From NCBI GenBank assembly GCA_959026725.1, contig CAUFMG010000006.1:45415-109414 (forward strand): a DNA stretch of 64,000 nucleotides, in the 5' to 3' direction. The DNA is from an uncultured Collinsella sp. GTDB taxonomy: Bacteria > Actinomycetota > Coriobacteriia > Coriobacteriales > Coriobacteriaceae. The notes beneath the pieces are model-generated. The model saw nothing but the letters and a program-made list of their open reading frames with translations. It was not told the origin of the DNA and searched no databases. Positions within the stretch are counted from its first letter, which is position 1. Every line of letters begins with the position of its first letter. A program made the translations under genes and the position numbers. This document shows, piece after piece, positions 1-8,085 of this stretch.

Positions 1-2
1 CG

Positions 3-233
3 CGCTCTGCGATTGTGTCGCTCAACGTAGCCGATATCGACTCTGCCGAGATTTCGGACGCGCTCATGCAAGGGTGGGGGATTGCGACGCGCCCCGGTGC
101 CCATTGCGCTCCGCTCATGCACCGCGCGCTGGGGACCGAGCGCCAGGGCGTCGTCCGCTTCTCGTTTGGGTATTTCAACACGGACGAGGAAGTCGACACC
201 GCGATTGACGCTTTGCGCGATTTAGCCTGCTAG
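3..233 (+). CDS. Cysteine desulfurase-like class V aminotransferase, C-terminal fragment
   Basis: The reading frame is already open at the left edge, so only about the last 76 residues are present. The piece resembles the small C-terminal domain of class V (PLP-dependent) aminotransferases related to SufS/Csd: the stretch around GIATRPGAHCAP carries the conserved arginine and the GAHCAP cysteine, followed by a conserved RFSFGYFNT segment and a helical end. Such enzymes mobilise sulfur or selenium from cysteine or selenocysteine. The substrate cannot be told from this fragment. A terminator hairpin follows at 249. Family assignment is fairly secure, exact function is not. Confidence 0.75.
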   Translation, partial: RSAIVSLNVADIDSAEISDALMQGWGIATRPGAHCAPLMHRALGTERQGVVRFSFGYFNTDEEVDTAIDALRDLAC

Positions 234-248
234 AGCGTATATACTTGC

Positions 249-277
249 GGGACGGGTCTTTTGCCCGTCCCGTTTTT
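249..277 (+). terminator. Rho-independent terminator after the aminotransferase gene
   Basis: An 8-bp perfect GC stem (GGGACGGG at 249-256, CCCGTCCC at 264-271) with a 7-nt loop is followed by a T run at 273-277. It separates the aminotransferase fragment from brnQ. Confidence 0.85.
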
Positions 278-300
278 GTTTCGACCCGAAAGGTGTGTCT

Positions 301-1659
301 ATGGCCTCATCCGCCTCGCGTGGTCTGCGCTCCGACCATGTCGTTACCGTCGGCATCGCCCTGTTCTCGATGCTCTTTGGCGCCGGCAACCTCATTATTC
401 CGCCGCTGCTGGCGCTGCAGGCTGGTTCTGCCACGCCGGTCGCCATGCTCGGCTTTCTCATCGCCGCCATCGGCCTGCCCGTCATGGGCTTTATTGCCGT
501 GGCGCTTGCCGGAACGGCGCGCGAGCTTGCCGGCCGCGTGCACCCCAAGTTTGGCGAGTTCTTTGTTGCGGCAGTATATCTGGCAATCGGTCCGTGCCTT
601 GCCATTCCGCGTACGAGTTCCACGGCGTTTGAGATGCTGGTGCCGCTACTGCCCGAGGGCGTTTCACTCGGCACGGCTCGCCTGGTGTTTGCCGTTGGCT
701 TCTTTGTCGTCGCGTTTGCGCTCACGCTGCGTCCGGGCGTTATCACGCGCGTACTCGGGCGCATTACGGGTCCCGCGCTCATTGCGCTCATCGTGCTGGT
801 CGTGGGTGCCGCCGTGATCTCGCCGCTGGGACCGGCTGCCGCCCCGCAAGCTCCCTATGATGCCGGTGCTGCCGTGCAGGGCTTCTTGACCGGCTACCAG
901 ACCATGGACCTGCTCGCGTCGCTCGCCTTCGGCATCATCATCGCCGAGACCATCCACGAGCTGGGTGTTACCGATGACAAGCGCGTGGCCTTTGAGATTT
1001 CGCGTTCCGGCGTTATCGCCGGCGTGCTCATGGCCATCATCTACTGTGGCTTGGGCCTTGCCGGAATGCAGCTCGGCACCGTGATGCCCGACGCCACCAA
1101 CGGCGCCGCCATCCTTGCCCGCTCTGCCTCCATGCACTTTGGCCTTGCCGGCACGGTCGTGGTCTTCGCCATCTTCTTCCTCGCCTGCATGAACGTGTGC
1201 ATCGGCCTCATCAGCTGCTGCTCGCGCTACTTCTGCGAGACGTATGTGGTTAAAGGGGGAGCGGAGGCTTCCGAGGAGGCCATGCGCCGTCCCTTTGCGG
1301 TTCTCGCCTTTGTGTTCGCAGCGTTTTCGTGCGTGCTCTCCAACGTGGGCCTCGACGTGATCCTTATGTTCTCGGTGCCCATGCTTAACGCCTTGTATCC
1401 CGTCGCCATCGTGCTGGTTCTCATGGGTTTGGTACACGGCTTTTGCGACGCTCATCCGCAGGTGTGGGTCTGGGTCGGCGGTGTGGTTGCCGTGCAGAGC
1501 GTGATCACCTCGGTCCGCGATGCGTTCTTTGCGGGCGCGTGGCTACCGTTTGATGTTCTTCCGCTGGCGGATATCGGTGCCGCGTGGGCGCCGGTTGCCG
1601 TGGCGGCGTTTGTGATCGGTCTGCTCCACAGCAAGTTTGTCGCACATTCGAGGAGCTAG
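301..1659 (+). CDS. brnQ: Branched-chain amino acid transporter BrnQ (LIVCS family)
   Basis: A 452-residue polytopic membrane protein, the usual length for the LIVCS family of Na+- or H+-coupled leucine/isoleucine/valine symporters. The first transmembrane segment carries the family signature around FGAGNLIIPP, and about a dozen hydrophobic helices follow. ATG 301 is chosen over GTG 295 because the AAAGG ribosome-binding site at 289-293 is 7 nt from the ATG but only 1 nt from the GTG. The gene stands alone, with a terminator upstream and a tRNA promoter just after the stop. Family is clear; substrate preference is inferred. Confidence 0.9.
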   Translation: MASSASRGLRSDHVVTVGIALFSMLFGAGNLIIPPLLALQAGSATPVAMLGFLIAAIGLPVMGFIAVALAGTARELAGRVHPKFGEFFVAAVYLAIGPCLAIPRTSSTAFEMLVPLLPEGVSLGTARLVFAVGFFVVAFALTLRPGVITRVLGRITGPALIALIVLVVGAAVISPLGPAAAPQAPYDAGAAVQGFLTGYQTMDLLASLAFGIIIAETIHELGVTDDKRVAFEISRSGVIAGVLMAIIYCGLGLAGMQLGTVMPDATNGAAILARSASMHFGLAGTVVVFAIFFLACMNVCIGLISCCSRYFCETYVVKGGAEASEEAMRRPFAVLAFVFAAFSCVLSNVGLDVILMFSVPMLNALYPVAIVLVLMGLVHGFCDAHPQVWVWVGGVVAVQSVITSVRDAFFAGAWLPFDVLPLADIGAAWAPVAVAAFVIGLLHSKFVAHSRS

Positions 1660-1670
1660 GGTTTCTGCGC

Positions 1671-1699
1671 TTGCACAGGCGGGGAGTCTCCCCTATAAT
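1671..1699 (+). promoter_or_regulatory. Sigma70-type promoter of the tRNA-Pro/tRNA-Gly pair
   Basis: TTGCAC at 1671-1676 and TATAAT at 1694-1699 are separated by 17 nt, an almost consensus housekeeping promoter about 50 nt upstream of the first tRNA. Confidence 0.8.
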
Positions 1700-1750
1700 T
1701 TCCTTCGCTTTGGGACACGCAAGGTTTAGACCTTAGCTGCTCAACACCTT

Positions 1751-1827
1751 CGGGACGTGGCGCAGTTTGGTAGCGCGCCTGCTTTGGGAGCAGGATGTCG
1801 CAGGTTCAAATCCTGTCGTCCCGACCA
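1751..1827 (+). tRNA. tRNA-Pro (anticodon TGG)
   Basis: A 77-nt cloverleaf. Acceptor strands CGGGACG (1751-1757) and CGTCCCG (1817-1823), anticodon stem CCTGC/GCAGG with loop TTTGGGA (anticodon TGG), T-loop TTCAAAT, and an encoded CCA at 1825-1827. It is co-transcribed with the tRNA-Gly that starts 6 nt later. Confidence 0.97.
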
Positions 1828-1833
1828 TATCTT

Positions 1834-1907
1834 GCGGGCGTAGTTCAATGGCAGAACCCCAGCCTTCCAAGCTGATGACGCGGGTTCGATTCCCGTCGCC
1901 CGCTCCA
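1834..1907 (+). tRNA. tRNA-Gly (anticodon TCC)
   Basis: A 74-nt cloverleaf. Acceptor GCGGGCG/CGCCCGC, anticodon stem CAGC/GCTG with loop CTTCCAA (anticodon TCC), T-loop TTCGATT, and an encoded CCA at 1905-1907. Confidence 0.97.
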
Positions 1908-1918
1908 TAAGATAGCTT

Positions 1919-1954
1919 AACGGCTCTGATTCCCTTTGGGATCAGAGCCGTTTT
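1919..1954 (+). terminator. Terminator of the tRNA-Pro/Gly transcript
   Basis: A 12-bp stem (1919-1930 with 1941-1952), extended by CCC/GGG next to a TTT loop, ends in a T run. It lies 11 nt after tRNA-Gly. Confidence 0.9.
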
Positions 1955-1988
1955 CGTAAACGTGCCGGGGACCCCACATCCCCACCTA

Positions 1989-2055
1989 AGTTGCGGTGAA
2001 ATGCGGACTGTTTTTCGGCTTTTATGGCCCATGTAGTCCGTATTTCACCGCAACT
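1989..2055. repeat. Long inverted repeat, family F1 copy 1
   Basis: Arms 1989-2009 and 2035-2055 (21 nt, one mismatch) begin AGTTGCGGTGAAAT and are separated by 25 nt. The same arm recurs at 3269, 28754, 32887, 41365 and 44679. The rest of the 1955-2240 gap shows no gene; it has a short direct repeat AGCTTTTGG near 2150-2180. Confidence 0.9.
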
Positions 2056-2240
2056 ATTTGTAAGGTTGGATTTTGATGCCGTTGGGAGGGTCGTAGCGAC
2101 CGTCTACCGAGAGTGGAAATATTTTTTGAAGCTCTGACCTGCGGCGTCAAGCTTTTGGTCAGCTTTTGGCAAGGCCTGCGAACGGAAGCATGCGATAGCG
2201 TAATGGTATTCTCTCCGCCGTGATGGTTATGGGGTTGGCC

Positions 2241-3242
2241 ATGCTCGATAAAGGCAAACATTTTCCGCAGTCATATGCAAGGATGCTATTCTCGGCCGTT
2301 GGAATTCATCAAGATGGACAGCTGCTTATAACAATTGATCCTTGGGATGAACGCCGCGCGCGTGAGCTTATGCAGGAAGAGCTCATGCTTCGTCTTTACA
2401 ACCACGTGTATGCGGATCCGGTCTATTGGAATAATCTTGGGGTTGAAGATCGTATCTTTCAGCTGGCATCCGCTATTGCGGTCGTTGAACCGGATGCTGT
2501 GTTCTGCGGAGCGACAGCAGCGCTGCTCTACGGCATCGGCTCGGCGTATACGCTTCTGGATAAAGTGCAAGTGCTGCTGCCACGGTCTACAAGGCGTGAT
2601 ACGTATGAGTTCGTTGAATACAAGCGCTGGCGCCCGGGCGAAGTGTGGCGGCTTGGTCTGTTTACACTGACGGATCCGTGTCGAACGGTTGTTGATATCG
2701 CGCGATCGAGCGCCTTTCGCTATGCGCTGGGTTATGTCGATGGCTTGGCCCGTGAGTACGATGTCGAGCGCGAAGAGCTGCGAGCATATGCGCAGGCAAA
2801 TTGTCGAGGGCTGCATGGCATCGCGCGTGCTTTTGACGTTTTTGATTATATGGATGGCAGGTCAGGCAATGGCGGTGAGTCTGAGGCGAGAGCAGCGATG
2901 ATTCTCGCTGGGGTTGCCGCGCCCGAGCTTCAAGTTGAGATAACGCGGCCGGGAAACGCTGGCTATTATCTAGCAGATTATGGCTGGCAGATGCCAGACG
3001 GCTCATGGACGCTGGCAGAGCTGCATGGGCTGGGCAAGTTTGAAGACGAGGCTCAAAATAATGCAGAGCGGGCGGCGGCAAAAACGTATCGAGCGGCCCT
3101 CATGCGCGACGCGAACCTTCGCGCCATGGGCCACAACATCATTCATTTCAAACTCTCGGACACCTACGACGTAGAATCGTTCGGTGCCATGATGCGCGGT
3201 TACGGCATTCCGACAACAAAACCCTACGCCGAATCCCGATAG
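2241..3242 (+). CDS. AbiEi antitoxin-like / DUF559 endonuclease-like protein
   Basis: A 333-residue protein. The first two thirds resemble the AbiEi-type regulator fold found in many actinobacterial proteins, including a TDPCRTVVDIAR segment close to the RTVxDxAR signature. The last 110 residues look like a Vsr/DUF559 PD-(D/E)XK-type domain: GGESEARAAM, then ADYGW, an acidic LAELHG strand and a lysine (GKFED). No partner toxin gene is next to it. Several starts are possible (GTG 2220, ATG 2223, 2229, 2241); 2241 is preferred because a GGGG sits 6 nt upstream. Family resemblance is moderate; role (phage defence, or a solitary regulator) is unproven. Confidence 0.6.
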   Translation: MLDKGKHFPQSYARMLFSAVGIHQDGQLLITIDPWDERRARELMQEELMLRLYNHVYADPVYWNNLGVEDRIFQLASAIAVVEPDAVFCGATAALLYGIGSAYTLLDKVQVLLPRSTRRDTYEFVEYKRWRPGEVWRLGLFTLTDPCRTVVDIARSSAFRYALGYVDGLAREYDVEREELRAYAQANCRGLHGIARAFDVFDYMDGRSGNGGESEARAAMILAGVAAPELQVEITRPGNAGYYLADYGWQMPDGSWTLAELHGLGKFEDEAQNNAERAAAKTYRAALMRDANLRAMGHNIIHFKLSDTYDVESFGAMMRGYGIPTTKPYAESR

Positions 3243-3268
3243 AGAAATCGTTCGCGGTCCACCTTCAA

Positions 3269-3339
3269 TAAGTTGCGGTGAAATACGGACTGTTGAGGCC
3301 TTTAAAGGCATGAAACAGTCCGTATTTCACCGCAACTTA
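3269..3339. repeat. Long inverted repeat, family F1 copy 2
   Basis: Perfect 26-bp arms (3269-3294 and 3314-3339) beginning TAAGTTGCGGTGAAATACGG around a 19-nt loop that holds its own palindrome. It lies between the convergent ends of the AbiEi-like gene and the PIN toxin gene. Confidence 0.95.
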
Positions 3340-3352
3340 GGAGGGGATGGGG

Positions 3353-3829
3353 TTAGTGGCGGGGGCGGTGGCGGAGTTTGTCGATGGTGGAGTCGGTGCT
3401 TCGGCTGCGGGCTTCGGAGGCGCGGTCGCGGGCGTCGGCCGCGGTTTGGCGTTGGCGGCGGTAGTCGATCATGCCTTGGATGATGGGCTTGCCAAAGCTC
3501 ACGACATCATCGTTGTAGATGGCGGTTCGGGCTGCGAGGAGGCAGTCGGTAAAGTCCATATGGGTCTTGCCAAAGAGTTTGATGGCAAGAGCGATAACGG
3601 TGGGCTCGTCGACCATGACGTCATCGAGCAGCTTGGTCATGGCCGTCGCAATCTCCACGCGCGGGACCTTGTAGACGTCGCGCAGCGTGACCACGACGCG
3701 CGTGATGATTTCGGGGTAGACACGAGCGGTGCGCGTGGCGATGACCTTGGCGGCGCGCGGTGACAGGACCTCGTCGTCGTTAAGCAGGTAGCGCAGGATG
3801 ACGGTCTCGTCGATGATGGTGCTACTCAT
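3353..3829 (-). CDS. PIN-domain toxin (VapC-like)
   Basis: A 158-residue protein with PIN-domain layout. Asp7 follows a hydrophobic strand (IIDETVILRYLL), Glu40 lies in the second helix region, and the third acidic cluster is Asp92/Asp95 (MDFTDCLLAA). The usual fourth position, often FDK, reads SFGKP here, so one metal ligand may be missing. Such proteins are Mg-dependent RNases that cleave tRNA or rRNA when freed from their antitoxin. The start overlaps the antitoxin stop by 8 nt, showing a two-gene operon. The C-terminal 30 residues are Arg-rich and probably disordered. A toxin-antitoxin role is well supported; the target is unknown. Confidence 0.8.
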   Translation of the reverse strand: MSSTIIDETVILRYLLNDDEVLSPRAAKVIATRTARVYPEIITRVVVTLRDVYKVPRVEIATAMTKLLDDVMVDEPTVIALAIKLFGKTHMDFTDCLLAARTAIYNDDVVSFGKPIIQGMIDYRRQRQTAADARDRASEARSRSTDSTIDKLRHRPRH

Positions 3830-4145
3830 GGATATCTACTTCCTCGGGACCCAAAACCGACTCATCGCTTTCTGTGGCTAGGTATTCAATCCAGGCATTG
3901 CGCTCCTCGGCGCGGCGATTGGGGTCACCATATGCTTTGAGCGATCCATAGACGGCGGTGCCGTCCTTTGAGCGCACGGCGACCGGCTGAAAGGGGAGCT
4001 TGCGCATCAAAATGCTTTGCGCGACAAATAAGCGGACAGCCTCGGCGAGCGATGTGCCCATGGCATCGTAGAGATGCTCGGCATGCTGCTTGTCTTCCTC
4101 GCGAATGCGCACCTGCAGGATGGCTCTTTTTTGAGTCGATGACAT
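3822..4145 (-). CDS. RelB/DinJ-type ribbon-helix-helix antitoxin
   Basis: A 107-residue protein whose N-terminus (ILQVRIREEDKQHAEHLY, then MGTSLAEAVRLFV) matches the RHH DNA-binding fold of the RelB/DinJ family. The charged C-terminal half would wrap the toxin. ATG 4145 is chosen over an upstream start because AAGGGGG (complement of 4152-4158) lies 6 nt before it. The RHH dimer is expected to autorepress the operon from the 4150-4250 region. DinJ-like antitoxins usually pair with YafQ/RelE toxins, so pairing with a PIN toxin is less common. Confidence 0.82.
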   Translation of the reverse strand: MSSTQKRAILQVRIREEDKQHAEHLYDAMGTSLAEAVRLFVAQSILMRKLPFQPVAVRSKDGTAVYGSLKAYGDPNRRAEERNAWIEYLATESDESVLGPEEVDIHE

Positions 4146-4368
4146 CACTGGCCCCCTTAATGAGCGTGCAATATAGTCGGTCAAATGCGGCATGTGCCGA
4201 TACTTGAGCATCTTATAACGATTACTTTATTTCACTCAAGTTGATAACCATAAACACGAATACAAGCGTAGTACATCCAAAATGAGAGCGCATAAAAATC
4301 TCTGAGGCGTACGCATGTAATACACTCACCTTTATAGCTTCTAGAGAATAATTCCAACCTGCCAAAAC

Positions 4369-4420
4369 CCCTGCAATACACCCGTATTGCAGGGCCTATG
4401 CTCAAGTTTGCCCCCTGCAA
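4369..4420. promoter_or_regulatory. Candidate operator upstream of the formate hydrogenlyase locus
   Basis: A perfect 11-bp inverted repeat (CCCTGCAATAC at 4369-4379, complement at 4384-4394, loop ACCC) is followed by a third half-site CCCTGCAA at 4413-4420. Half-sites 1 and 3 are 44 nt apart. It lies about 150-200 nt before hydN in the 426-nt gap that should hold the operon promoter. I could not fix a clear -35/-10 pair. It could instead be a hairpin of a leader RNA. Confidence 0.4.
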
Positions 4421-4571
4421 CTGCGTATATTTAACCTGTATATCGTTGGAGAAACTCTACCGAGTGCATGTTTCGCCGCATGCATTCGATTCGTCGATGC
4501 CAGGCCACGGGCGGCTTGGGTCAATGTCGACAGGGTCTCTCCGGCAAGGGATTCAGGAGGGAGTGAACAAC

Positions 4572-5090
4572 ATGGGTAATAAGCGAGTCGTAGCCGATTC
4601 TTCGCGCTGCATTGGGTGTCAAACCTGCATGGCGGCGTGTATCGAGGCGCACGACATCCCCGGTAACATCGCCGCGCCGCGCCTGCGCGTGACGCGTACG
4701 TACGAGATCTCCGCACCGGTGGCTTGCCATCACTGCGAGGATGCCCCGTGCGCGAAGGCCTGTCCTACGGGCGCCTTGTTCTTTGATCCAAAGAACCATC
4801 GCATCGGCGTCAACGAGGACAACTGCATCGGCTGCAAGAGCTGCGTCATGGCATGCCCCTTTGGCGCCGTGAGCGTGGCGACCACGCAGGTTCCGGTTTT
4901 GATGGGCGACGTTCGCGTGGGTTCGCAGACCAAGAGCTTCGTGCTCAAGTGCGACCTGTGCGTGGACCGTCCCGGCGGTCCGGCGTGTGCCGAGGCGTGC
5001 CCGACCAAGGGCCTCACCCTGGTAGACGAGGAACGTTTGGCAGAACTGACTGCCGAGCGTGCCCGCGCCACCATCGAAAACGAGGCGTAG
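4572..5090 (+). CDS. hydN: HydN-like four-cluster ferredoxin of formate dehydrogenase H
   Basis: A 172-residue protein with four [4Fe-4S] motifs: CIGCQTCMAAC, CHHCEDAPCAKAC, CIGCKSCVMAC and CDLC...CAEAC. This is the HycB/HydN/DmsB-type electron-transfer fold, and its length is close to E. coli HydN (175). It would carry electrons between the selenocysteine formate dehydrogenase encoded next and the hydrogenase. The open frame begins at 4398, but ATG 4572 is chosen because of AGGAGG at 4555-4560 and because family similarity begins there. First gene of the formate hydrogenlyase locus. Confidence 0.85.
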   Translation: MGNKRVVADSSRCIGCQTCMAACIEAHDIPGNIAAPRLRVTRTYEISAPVACHHCEDAPCAKACPTGALFFDPKNHRIGVNEDNCIGCKSCVMACPFGAVSVATTQVPVLMGDVRVGSQTKSFVLKCDLCVDRPGGPACAEACPTKGLTLVDEERLAELTAERARATIENEA

Positions 5091-5166
5091 GCGGGCGGCC
5101 ATACAAGCCCAATGATTGTCAAATAAGTACCGAGTATTCGGTAGCAGAGAAAGGAAGGAGGGTGTC

Positions 5167-7389
5167 ATGGAGAAGCATAAAGTGATTTGCCCGTACTGCG
5201 GCGCCGGTTGCCAGTTTAACCTCTTGGTCCAAAACGGCCAGGTCGTGGGTACCGAACCGCTCAACGGCATCACCAACCAGAGCGAGCTGTGCCTTAAGGG
5301 CATGAGCGGCTACGACTTCATCAACGACACCAAGATCTTGACTCCCCGCGTACTGCACCCGATGATCCGCCGCACCAAGGGCGCGGATCTTGAGCGCGTA
5401 AGCTGGGACGAGGCACTGGATTTCACCGCATCTAAGATGCAGGCCATAATTGACGAATATGGTCCTAACGCTGTCATGACCACCGGCTCTTCGCGAGGCG
5501 GCGGCAATGAGGCGAACTACGTCATGCAGAAGTTTACGCGTGCGTGCATCGGCACCCACAGCGTGGACAACTGCGCCCGTACTTGACACGGCCCTACTGT
5601 CCTCGGTCTGATGGACACGGTTGGTTCAGGTTGCATGTCATGCTCCATCCCCGGTATGGAGGATGCGGGCTGCATTTTCCTCTTCGGCTATAACCCTGCC
5701 GATTCGCACCCCATCGTCGCAAGGCGTATCGTGCGAGCCAAAGAAAAGGGTTGCAAGATCATCGTCGCCGACCCGCGCCATATCGAAACCGCGCGTATCG
5801 CCGATCTCTACCTTCCGATCAAGAACGGTTGCAACGTTGCGTTCCTCAACGCCTTTGCCAACTGCTTGGTCAACGATGGCCTCTACGACAAGGAATTCGT
5901 CGCCGAGCACACGAACGGCTTTGACGAATGGTGGGAGACCATCAAGAACTACACTCCCGAATCCGTACAGGACATCACGGGTGTCGAGCCCGCGTTGATC
6001 CACCAAGCTGCCGAGATGTACGCCACGGCGAAGCCCTCTGCCATCATTGGCTGGGGTATGGGCGTATGCCAGCAGAAGCAGAACCTGAAGACGGTGCACA
6101 CCATCGCCTCCATCGCCTGCGTTGCCGGCCAGATCGGCAAACCCAATTCCGGCCTCGCGCCCGTGCGTGGCCAGAATAACGTCCAGGGCTCCTGCGATAT
6201 GGGCATGCTGCCCAACCTGTACCCTGGCTACCAAAAGGTCACTGACCCGGCAGTGCGTGCCAAGTTTGCCAAGGCTTGGGGCGTGCCCGAGGAAAAGCTC
6301 CCGCTCGAGGAGGGCTACAAGCTCACCGACCTGGGTCACCTGGTCGACGAGGGCAAGGTGCACTGCTTCTACAACTACGGCGAGGACCCGGTGCAGACCG
6401 AGCCCGATTCGGCCGGTATGCGCAAGACGCTCTCCGAGCTGGATCTGTTCATCTGCCAGGACATCTTTATGACGCAGACGACCATGCTCGCCGACGTCAT
6501 CCTGCCTGCCACCTCTTGGGGCGAGCACGAGGGTGTCTTTACCGCATCCGACCGTAGCTTCCAGCACTTTGACGCGGCCGTTCCGCCCAAGGGCGAGTGC
6601 CGTCACGACTGGGAGATCTTCGCGGACCTGTCCACGCGTATGGGCTATCCCATGCACTACGACAACACCGAGCAGATCTGGAACGAGTGCATTAGCCTGT
6701 GCCCCAACTTTGTGGGCGCGACCTACGAGAAGATGGCTCCCGAGGGCGGCTACGCCCAGTGGCCCGTCAAGAGCACCGATGTGAACGACCACGGTACGCC
6801 CGACATGTTCGCTGGTGGCAAGTTCACCACCAAGGACGGCCGCGCCAACCTGATGGCGCACGACTGGGAGGCGCCCTCCGAGCTTCCCGACGATGAGTAC
6901 CCGCTCATCCTGTGCACCGTCCGTGAGGTCGGCCACTACAGCTGCCGCTCGATGACCGGCAACTGCAAGACGCTGGCGCTGCTTGCCGACGAGCCCGGCT
7001 TTGTCCGCATGAATCCCGCGGACGCCCAGGCGCGCGGTATCAAGAATGGCGGCATCGTCTCGATTCACAGCCGCCGCGGCCAGGTATACAGCCGTGCCGA
7101 CGTGAGCGATCGCATCAACAAGGGCACGGTCTACATGACCTACCAGTGGTGGATCGGCAAGTGCAACGAGCTGACCATTCACAAGGTCGACCCGGTCTCG
7201 CATACGCCCGAGGACAAGTTCTCCGCCTGCCAGGTCGACGCCATTGCCGACCAGGTTTGGGCAGAGGGCGAAGTCGAGCGTCAGTACACCGAGCTCAAGC
7301 AGGCTCTGGTGGACGCCGCCGCTCCCCAAGACGTTGAGCCCGGCGCCGCCAAGTTCGACGACGAGACGCACGTGAACCAAATCGTGTAG
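5167..7389 (+). CDS. fdhF: Formate dehydrogenase H, selenocysteine-containing
   Basis: Catalytic subunit oxidising formate to CO2 at a Mo-bis(MGD) centre. The frame is interrupted by TGA at 5584-5586, read as selenocysteine 140 and followed by His141, the same positions as in E. coli FdhF. The protein is 740 residues against 715 in E. coli, the excess being at the C-terminus. The N-terminal [4Fe-4S] site is Cys8, Cys11, Cys15, Cys42, with Lys44 next to it. ATG 5167 follows GGAAGGAGGG. A SECIS-like hairpin overlaps the TGA. Automated annotation would split it into two ORFs. It lies between two ferredoxin genes and directly precedes the hydrogenase genes. Confidence 0.95.
5584..5621 (+). promoter_or_regulatory. 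bSECIS element for Sec140 of fdhF
   Basis: The UGA is followed by CACGGCCC as in E. coli fdhF. Downstream a short stem (GTCC at 5599-5602 with GGAC at 5613-5616) presents a GGTCTG loop, the SelB-recognised element. Its position just 3' of the UGA in the coding region is that required for bacterial Sec insertion. Confidence 0.75.
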
Positions 7390-7410
7390 TCCCGTTCTCG
7401 TTGGCTATTT

Positions 7411-7454
7411 GGGCCGGGCGTCCCGTACGTTCGGGAGCCCGGCCCGTTATTTTG
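7411..7454 (+). terminator. Hairpin between fdhF and hyfA
   Basis: Outer 9-bp stem (7411-7419 with 7437-7445) continued by TCCCG/CGGGA, then TTATTTT. It looks like a terminator or attenuator within the operon and could set the ratio of fdhF to hydrogenase transcripts. Confidence 0.65.
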
Positions 7455-7467
7455 AAAGGAAGTGGGG

Positions 7468-8085
7468 ATGAACCGCTTCATCGACATCAACCCGGAGAGG
7501 TGCATCGGCTGCGGAACATGCCAGTCCGCCTGTGCCGACGCCCACCGGATGCAGGGTCTTCAGGATACGCCGCGCTTGGCGCTCGTGAAGACCGGCGGTA
7601 TTTCGGCCGCCCTTGCCTGCCACCATTGCGAGGGTGCCCCCTGCGCCGAGGTTTGCCCGGTGAATGCCATCGAGCACGATGGCGATCGCATCCACGTCAA
7701 GGAGCAGGAGTGCATCGGGTGCAGGCTGTGCGCCATCTCGTGCCCCTTCGGAGCCATCCATCCCGATGGCACGTCTATCGCCGGTGTCGCAGGCATGTGC
7801 GACCCGACGCCTTCGTATCCTAAGTCCCTGAGCAGCCTGCTTACGTGGGCTCCTGGTCAGTACACCTGCGCTGTCAAGTGCGACCTGTGCGCATTCGATC
7901 CGGACGGCCCGCATTGTGTGGCGGCGTGCCCTACCAAGGCGCTGACCGTCATGGGTGGCGCGGCCGATCGCGAGCTCGACGAGGCCAAGCGCCTGCGCTC
8001 GATCGAAAACGGTCCGGCCGTCGACGTTACCGCTGTGGCCCAGGGCCTCTCCGAGAAAGCAGAAGGGAGCGTAAACAATGGATAG
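7468..8085 (+). CDS. hyfA: Hydrogenase-4 component A, four-cluster ferredoxin
   Basis: A 205-residue electron-transfer subunit, the same length as E. coli HyfA. Four [4Fe-4S] motifs: CIGCGTCQSAC, CHHCEGAPCAEVC, CIGCRLCAISC and CDLC...CVAAC, with an insert of about 30 residues between the third and fourth. It should pass electrons from FdhF to HyfH and HyfI on the peripheral arm. ATG 7468 is used (GAAAGGAAG just upstream); GTG 7462 lies inside the ribosome-binding site. Its 3' end overlaps hyfB by 8 nt. Confidence 0.88.
   Translation: MNRFIDINPERCIGCGTCQSACADAHRMQGLQDTPRLALVKTGGISAALACHHCEGAPCAEVCPVNAIEHDGDRIHVKEQECIGCRLCAISCPFGAIHPDGTSIAGVAGMCDPTPSYPKSLSSLLTWAPGQYTCAVKCDLCAFDPDGPHCVAACPTKALTVMGGAADRELDEAKRLRSIENGPAVDVTAVAQGLSEKAEGSVNNG

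Noticed and set aside
1989..2055. F1 hairpins as ordinary Rho-independent terminators
   Set aside because: Stems are far longer than usual, loops are long, and T runs are missing in most copies; real terminators are often present separately nearby.
5116..5586. Short ORF ending at TGA 5584 as a truncated formate dehydrogenase gene
   Set aside because: The TGA aligns with Sec140 of FdhF, the frame continues to 7389, and a SECIS-like hairpin plus selA, selB and selC are present. It is one selenoprotein gene.
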